From Egaibacter sp046050465 (GTDB lineage Bacteria > Pseudomonadota > Gammaproteobacteria > Burkholderiales > Burkholderiaceae_C), in contig JBJOPS010000007.1 in assembly GCA_046050465.1 (NCBI GenBank), forward strand, positions 1 to 64,000: DNA of 64,000 nt, read 5' to 3'. Positions 59,936-64,000 of this stretch are shown in pieces. Positions within the stretch are counted from its first letter, which is position 1. The number at the start of each line of letters is the position of its first letter. Under the pieces are notes generated by a model. That model made no database searches. It had not been told where the DNA came from and saw nothing but the letters and a program-made list of their open reading frames with translations. Made by a program: the position numbers and the translations under genes.

Positions 59936-61959
59936 ACGTATTACCTGCCCGACTGGCAAACCTGCCCAGAGACAGCCGGGACACGCTGTTTTTGCTGGCG
60001 GTGATCGCCTGGGTCATCCTGCCGCAGATGAGCAACCTGCCCGCCTGGTGCAGCCTGCTCGCGGTGGGGGTGTTGCTCTGGCGCAGCTGGCTGGCCTGGA
60101 CACAACGTCCACTGCCCTCGCGCTGGTGGCTGGCCATCCTGCTCGCGTTGACGATTGCAGCAACCCTGTTTACACACCGTACCCTGCTGGGGCGCGACGC
60201 CGGTGTGACGCTTATCGTTGTGCTCCTCACGCTCAAGACACTGGAGCTGCGAGCCCGGCGCGATGCGTTTGTGGTGTTTTTTCTGAGCTTCTTCACCATG
60301 CTCACCAACTTCTTTTTTTCGCAATCCCTGCTCACGGCTGCAGCCATGCTGATCGCTCTGCTGGGCTTGTTGACCGCGCTGGTCAACACCCACATGCCGG
60401 TGGGCAAACCACCTCTGGTGCAGGCCGCCAAAACAGCTGGCTGGATGGCGTTGCTGGGAGCGCCCATCATGGCGGTTTTGTTCCTGCTGTTTCCGCGGCT
60501 GGCGCCTTTGTGGGGCATTCCCGGTGACGGCATGACTGGTCGCAGCGGCCTGTCTGCCAGCATGCAGGTCGGCACTATCGCAACCCTGGCGCTGGACGAC
60601 AGCATCGCCATGCGTGTGCGGTTTGAAGGCTCGCCACCCCGCCAGTCTGACCTGTATTTCCGAGGACCGGTGCTATCCACGTTTGACGGGCGCGAATGGC
60701 GACCCCTGCGCTCCGCCTTTGCGTCACGCATGCAGGCACCGGTTGACTTGCAGACCACAGGCCCGGCCGTGCGCTACCAGGTCACACTGGAAGGTAACAG
60801 CCGCCCCTGGCTGCTGTTGCTGGACGCGGCACCGGCCAGACCCGCGCTGATGGGCTACAACATGGTGATGACGCCGGACCTGCAATGGGTCACCGACAGA
60901 CCCATTACCGACATCGTGCGTTACACAGCGCAAAGCCATGTTGAATTTCGCCATGGCCCGCGTCGCCAGACCGCCAGTTTGCAGGACTTTGTTGACCTGC
61001 CACCGGGGTTCAATCCCCGCACGCTGGCGCTGGCCGGCGAGCTGCGGCGCGATCCCCGCTATGCCACCGCCGGGGCGGCACAGCTGATCGACGCCGCCAT
61101 GGCACGCCTGCGCACCGGGGGTTACCGCTACACACTGGAGCCCGGCGTATTTGGCCAGCATACGGCCGATGAATTCTGGTTCGACCGCAAGGAGGGTTTT
61201 TGCGAACACATCGCGTCCAGCTTTGTAATTTTGATGCGGGCGCTGGACATACCGGCACGTATCGTCACCGGTTATCAGGGCGGTGAGGCCAATGCCGTCG
61301 ATGGCTTGTGGATCGTGCGCCAGCGAGATGCCCACGCCTGGACTGAAGTGTGGGTGGCCGGCCAGGGATGGGTTCGCGTAGACCCGACATCTGCCGTATC
61401 GCCCTCGCGGACCGGCACCTTTGAGCGACTGCAGGCTCCCCAGGGCGTGCTCGCCAATGCACTGACGGGTGTGGTCAGCCCGGCTTTTGCGCTGAACATG
61501 CGTGCGATGTGGGAGGCCATGAACAATGGCTGGAACCAGTGGGTACTGAACTACACACAAGGCAAACAGCTGAACATGCTGAAAAACCTCGGCTTCGAAT
61601 CCCCCGGTTGGGAAGACCTGGGCTATCTGCTGATCGGCACCATCGTTGCGTTAAGCCTGCTGGGCGCAGCCTGGACGTTATGGGAGCGTACCCGCCACGA
61701 TCCCTGGCTGCGGCTGCTGGAAAACGCGGCACGGCGAATGCAACAGTTGGGCCTGGTGGTGCCACCCAACAGCGGGCCACGGCAAATGGCACGCCTGATG
61801 GTGGAGCGCTACGGTCCGACCCACACGCAGGCTCGCGCGATTCACGACTGGCTGCTGCGACTGGAGCGGCTTCGCTATGCGCCTGCAAGCACGCATCCCG
61901 ACACCTCCCGGCTGGGTACACTGCAGCGCGAACTCAACCAAATCAACTGGCCCAAGTGA
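59932..61959 (+). CDS. Transglutaminase-like membrane protein (TgpA type)
   Basis: A 675-aa protein with six or so N-terminal helices (about 20-200), a periplasmic transglutaminase-fold domain and one C-terminal helix (about 565-585). The Cys-His-Asp triad is Cys424 (EGFCEHIAS), His468 (DAHAWTEVW) and Asp484 (VRVDPT). It fits the third gene of MoxR operons (TgpA in Pseudomonas, essential there). Start overlaps the DUF58 stop by ATGA; stop overlaps the mltB start by GTGA, so the three genes are translationally linked. Confidence 0.92.
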   Translation: MNVLPARLANLPRDSRDTLFLLAVIAWVILPQMSNLPAWCSLLAVGVLLWRSWLAWTQRPLPSRWWLAILLALTIAATLFTHRTLLGRDAGVTLIVVLLTLKTLELRARRDAFVVFFLSFFTMLTNFFFSQSLLTAAAMLIALLGLLTALVNTHMPVGKPPLVQAAKTAGWMALLGAPIMAVLFLLFPRLAPLWGIPGDGMTGRSGLSASMQVGTIATLALDDSIAMRVRFEGSPPRQSDLYFRGPVLSTFDGREWRPLRSAFASRMQAPVDLQTTGPAVRYQVTLEGNSRPWLLLLDAAPARPALMGYNMVMTPDLQWVTDRPITDIVRYTAQSHVEFRHGPRRQTASLQDFVDLPPGFNPRTLALAGELRRDPRYATAGAAQLIDAAMARLRTGGYRYTLEPGVFGQHTADEFWFDRKEGFCEHIASSFVILMRALDIPARIVTGYQGGEANAVDGLWIVRQRDAHAWTEVWVAGQGWVRVDPTSAVSPSRTGTFERLQAPQGVLANALTGVVSPAFALNMRAMWEAMNNGWNQWVLNYTQGKQLNMLKNLGFESPGWEDLGYLLIGTIVALSLLGAAWTLWERTRHDPWLRLLENAARRMQQLGLVVPPNSGPRQMARLMVERYGPTHTQARAIHDWLLRLERLRYAPASTHPDTSRLGTLQRELNQINWPK

Positions 61960-63068
61960 CTTTTACGTCTTCCAAAATTGCTATTATTTTTATAGCTACC
62001 TGCGCAATACTGACGGGGGCTAATGCCCAAAACGACACTAAAAAGGCACCCATTTCCGTCAAAAAGGCATCAACCAGCGCGCAGGGCCCGGCCTACGCCA
62101 CGCGGGAAGACGTGATGCGGGTGGCCGACGACATCGCCGCCCGGCGGGACCTCGATCCCGCGTGGGTGCGCCAGGCCATCGGCCAGTCTTATTACCTGGC
62201 GCAGATCGCGCGCTTTATCCAGCCACCGCCCGCAGGCACAGCCAAAAACTGGCGCGTCTACCGCAGCCGCTTCATTGATGCAACGCGAATCAACGCTGGC
62301 GTGAAGTTCTGGCGAACCCATGCCGACATACTGGCACGGGCCGAGCAGGAATACGGTGTTCCCGCCGAGATCATTGTCGGCATCATTGGTGTGGAAACCA
62401 TTTATGGTCAGCAGACAGGCACCTTTCGTGTCATGGACGCCCTTGCCACGCTGACGTTTGACTTCCCCAAATCACACCCGCGCGCCGCAGAGCGCAGTGA
62501 GTTCTTCAAGGGTGAACTCGAACAATTTCTGAGCCTGACCAGCCGCACCAGCACCGACCCCTTCACACTGCGCGGCAGTTTTGCAGGCGCCATGGGCATG
62601 CCGCAATTCATGCCATCCAGCTGGGCCAGATACGCGGTGGATTTTGATGGTGACGGCAAAGTGGATATCTTCACCAGCCCCGCCGACGTGATTGGCTCCG
62701 TGGCCAACTACTTCAAGGCGTTCGGCTGGCAACCCGGCATGCCAACACACTACCCAGTGACGTTTGACCCGGCCCGGCTGGACAAAGAGGCGCTGCTGGC
62801 ACCCGACATCCTGCCCACATTCAGCGTGACGGCGTTTCAGGCCAAAGGCGCCGTGCTGGAGGGCGCTGCCCTGCAACATTCTGGCCCTTTGGCCCTGGTG
62901 GAAGTTCAAAATGGGGATGCGCAACCCGGCTACATCGCGGGCACCGAGAATTTCTATGTAATCACCCGCTACAACTGGAGCAGTTACTACGCTCGCGCCG
63001 TCATCGATCTGGGACACGAAGTAGCGGCTGCCCGCGAAACACCCCGACAGGTCCAAATACAGCAATGA
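61956..63068 (+). CDS. mltB: Lytic murein transglycosylase B
   Basis: Muramidase cleaving the glycan strand of peptidoglycan, 370 aa. The catalytic Glu147 lies in IIGVETIYGQQTG; GSFAGAMGMPQFMPSSW and NYFKAFGWQPG are MltB-family. The GTG start at 61956 overlaps the transglutaminase stop (GTGA). The signal peptide core IAIIFIATCAILTGANAQ is encoded by a 51-bp palindromic element. It may be cleaved at ANA-Q, or possibly lipidated, because the segment contains a cysteine (ATCAIL), although the lipobox is poor. Confidence 0.92.
   Translation: MTFTSSKIAIIFIATCAILTGANAQNDTKKAPISVKKASTSAQGPAYATREDVMRVADDIAARRDLDPAWVRQAIGQSYYLAQIARFIQPPPAGTAKNWRVYRSRFIDATRINAGVKFWRTHADILARAEQEYGVPAEIIVGIIGVETIYGQQTGTFRVMDALATLTFDFPKSHPRAAERSEFFKGELEQFLSLTSRTSTDPFTLRGSFAGAMGMPQFMPSSWARYAVDFDGDGKVDIFTSPADVIGSVANYFKAFGWQPGMPTHYPVTFDPARLDKEALLAPDILPTFSVTAFQAKGAVLEGAALQHSGPLALVEVQNGDAQPGYIAGTENFYVITRYNWSSYYARAVIDLGHEVAAARETPRQVQIQQ
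61977..62027 (+). repeat. 51-bp palindromic element, copy 12 (signal peptide of mltB, sense)
   Basis: Begins ATTGCTATTATTTTTATAGC, contains TGCGCA at the centre and ends CGGGGGCTAATGCC. Its translation is the whole hydrophobic signal core of the transglycosylase. Confidence 0.88.
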
Positions 63069-63099
63069 TCCGACAACGAAGGGGAAGGCAAAACTGACA

Positions 63100-64000
63100 T
63101 CAGGGCATCAGATGGTGCCAGTATCTGGCACCCGTTGTTCGCTCACATGCGATTGCCCGCGGGTGGTCCGAGCGCCAGGTTGCGGCACCGCAGCGCGCCG
63201 AATTGACAACCTCAATACCGCGCTGCCGATAGCGCTCCATCACAGGCGCAACCGGATGGCCAAACCGGTTTCGGTATCCCGCCTGAACCAGCGCCAGTTT
63301 GGGATGAACGGCATCCACAAACGCGGGGCTGCTGGATGTCTTGCTCCCGTGGTGCGGCATCAAAAGCCAGTCCGACTTCAGCGGCGCGGCGCCGGCCACC
63401 AGCCTGGCCTCCTGTGCTGCCTCAATGTCTCCGGTCAACAGCGCCGCCTGTGCGTCGTTCCGGCTGGCAATGCGCAGCACACAGGACATGGTGTTGGATT
63501 TCGGCAGGGCTGTCTGTCCCGGCACCGCGTAGTCTTGCGCACGCGGGTGCAGCACTTCAAAACGCACACCATCCCATGTCCAGGTCTGGCCGGCGACACA
63601 CCGTTTCACCGGGCGTACAAGACGCAACTCGTGACCGTCTTCAATCGAACTCATCAACTCCGCCTGCGGCTGCATCGCCAGCACCGCCAGCGCGCCGCCC
63701 ACGTGGTCGGTGTCGCGGTGGCTGAGCATGACCGTATCCACAGTGACACCCAGAGCCCGCAACAGTGGCACCAGCACCCGGTGCCCGGCATCACTTTCCA
63801 GCGAAAACCGCGGCCCGGTGTCATACACCAGCGCATGGTTCGCCGTGCGCACGATGACGGCGTTGCCCTGCCCGATATCGGCGGCGAGCAGTTCAAACTC
63901 GCCAACCGAGGGCCGTGGCGCCTGCCAGAGCAGCACCGGCAGCATCATCGGCAACCCCAGCACACGCACGCTCCATGGCAGTCGCAACACCAGCAGCACC
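63100..64000 (-). CDS. comEC: ComEC/Rec2 DNA-uptake protein, C-terminal part (partial at window edge)
   Basis: The C-terminal 299 or so residues of ComEC, the inner-membrane channel for DNA uptake in competence. It shows the last membrane stretch and the metallo-beta-lactamase-like domain, with DIGQGNAVIV, a YDTGP loop, LSHRDTDHVGG (metal-binding HxDxxH equivalent) and LMPHHGSKTSSS. The stop is at 63100; the open frame runs off the right edge, so the start and the membrane portion lie outside. It is convergent with mltB, 31 bp apart. Confidence 0.9.
   Translation of the reverse strand, partial: VLLVLRLPWSVRVLGLPMMLPVLLWQAPRPSVGEFELLAADIGQGNAVIVRTANHALVYDTGPRFSLESDAGHRVLVPLLRALGVTVDTVMLSHRDTDHVGGALAVLAMQPQAELMSSIEDGHELRLVRPVKRCVAGQTWTWDGVRFEVLHPRAQDYAVPGQTALPKSNTMSCVLRIASRNDAQAALLTGDIEAAQEARLVAGAAPLKSDWLLMPHHGSKTSSSPAFVDAVHPKLALVQAGYRNRFGHPVAPVMERYRQRGIEVVNSARCGAATWRSDHPRAIACERTTGARYWHHLMP

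Noticed and set aside
1..64000. CRISPR arrays, tRNA or rRNA genes, insertion sequences, prophage
   Set aside because: No spaced direct repeats, cloverleaf or transposase frame was recognised by eye. The 51-bp elements carry no transposase and no obvious target duplication.

Overview
The window is a gene-dense stretch (about 60 CDS on both strands) of a Betaproteobacterium. Gene content points to the Comamonadaceae, probably a Rhodoferax/Polaromonas-like genus: a phaC-phaA-phaB polyhydroxyalkanoate operon, Bug/TTT- and TRAP-type uptake systems, gentisate and ferulate catabolism, and dispersed short repeats. The genus is inferred from general familiarity with such genomes, not from a search. 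No rRNA, tRNA, CRISPR array, insertion sequence or prophage was recognised.

Layout. 1-0.6 kb: a 3' gene fragment and a DUF2306 membrane protein. 0.7-4.6 kb (minus): phaC-phaA-phaB. 4.7-6.4 kb: a small membrane protein, pgeF and a zeta-class GST isomerase. 6.5-13 kb (plus): VOC protein, pirin, a frameshifted remnant, gentisate 1,2-dioxygenase, fumarylpyruvate hydrolase and a complete TRAP transporter, closed by a terminator; with the GST isomerase this gives the three steps from gentisate to fumarate plus pyruvate. 13-17.7 kb: Nudix hydrolase and HrpA helicase. 17.8-26 kb: a ModABC-like molybdate transporter, TerC and CorA transporters, a TupABC tungstate transporter and a ModE-like regulator. 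26-31.4 kb: a second TRAP system whose permeases are followed by an ion antiporter and converge with the binding-protein gene. 31.6-34.7 kb (minus): xseB-ispA-dxs. 35-37.8 kb: DMT exporter, sulfurtransferase and amidohydrolase. 37.9-43.9 kb (plus): a ferulate-ester island (enoyl-CoA hydratase, feruloyl-CoA synthase, TTT binding protein, tannase/feruloyl esterase, MarR regulator). 44-48.9 kb: HxlR regulator, FKBP, grpE-dnaK-dnaJ. 49-51.8 kb: a truncated phosphoethanolamine-transferase membrane domain, trhO and a nitronate monooxygenase. 51.9-55.5 kb (minus): etfB-etfA-acyl-CoA dehydrogenase. 55.7-63 kb: MscS channel, histone-deacetylase-like enzyme and the divergent moxR-DUF58-transglutaminase-mltB operon. 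63.1 kb to the edge: 3' part of comEC.

The most unusual signal is a 51-bp AT-rich palindromic element present in at least 12 copies (plus one degraded copy). All align without indels, have the form GCTAY-N7-RTAGC followed by a GCGCA-like block and GGGCT, and lie in both orientations. Four clear copies are intergenic and eight are inside protein genes (pgeF, hrpA, tupA, a sulfurtransferase, fcs, the esterase, the DUF58 protein and mltB). Every embedded copy keeps the frame (51 bp = 17 codons) and uses one codon phase per orientation. In mltB and tupA the element supplies the hydrophobic core of the signal peptide. Two other GC-rich repeat blocks supply an N-terminal insertion of the sulfurtransferase and the apparent N-terminus of the DUF58 protein. 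This is a repeat system that writes itself into proteins, reminiscent of the Rickettsia palindromic elements.
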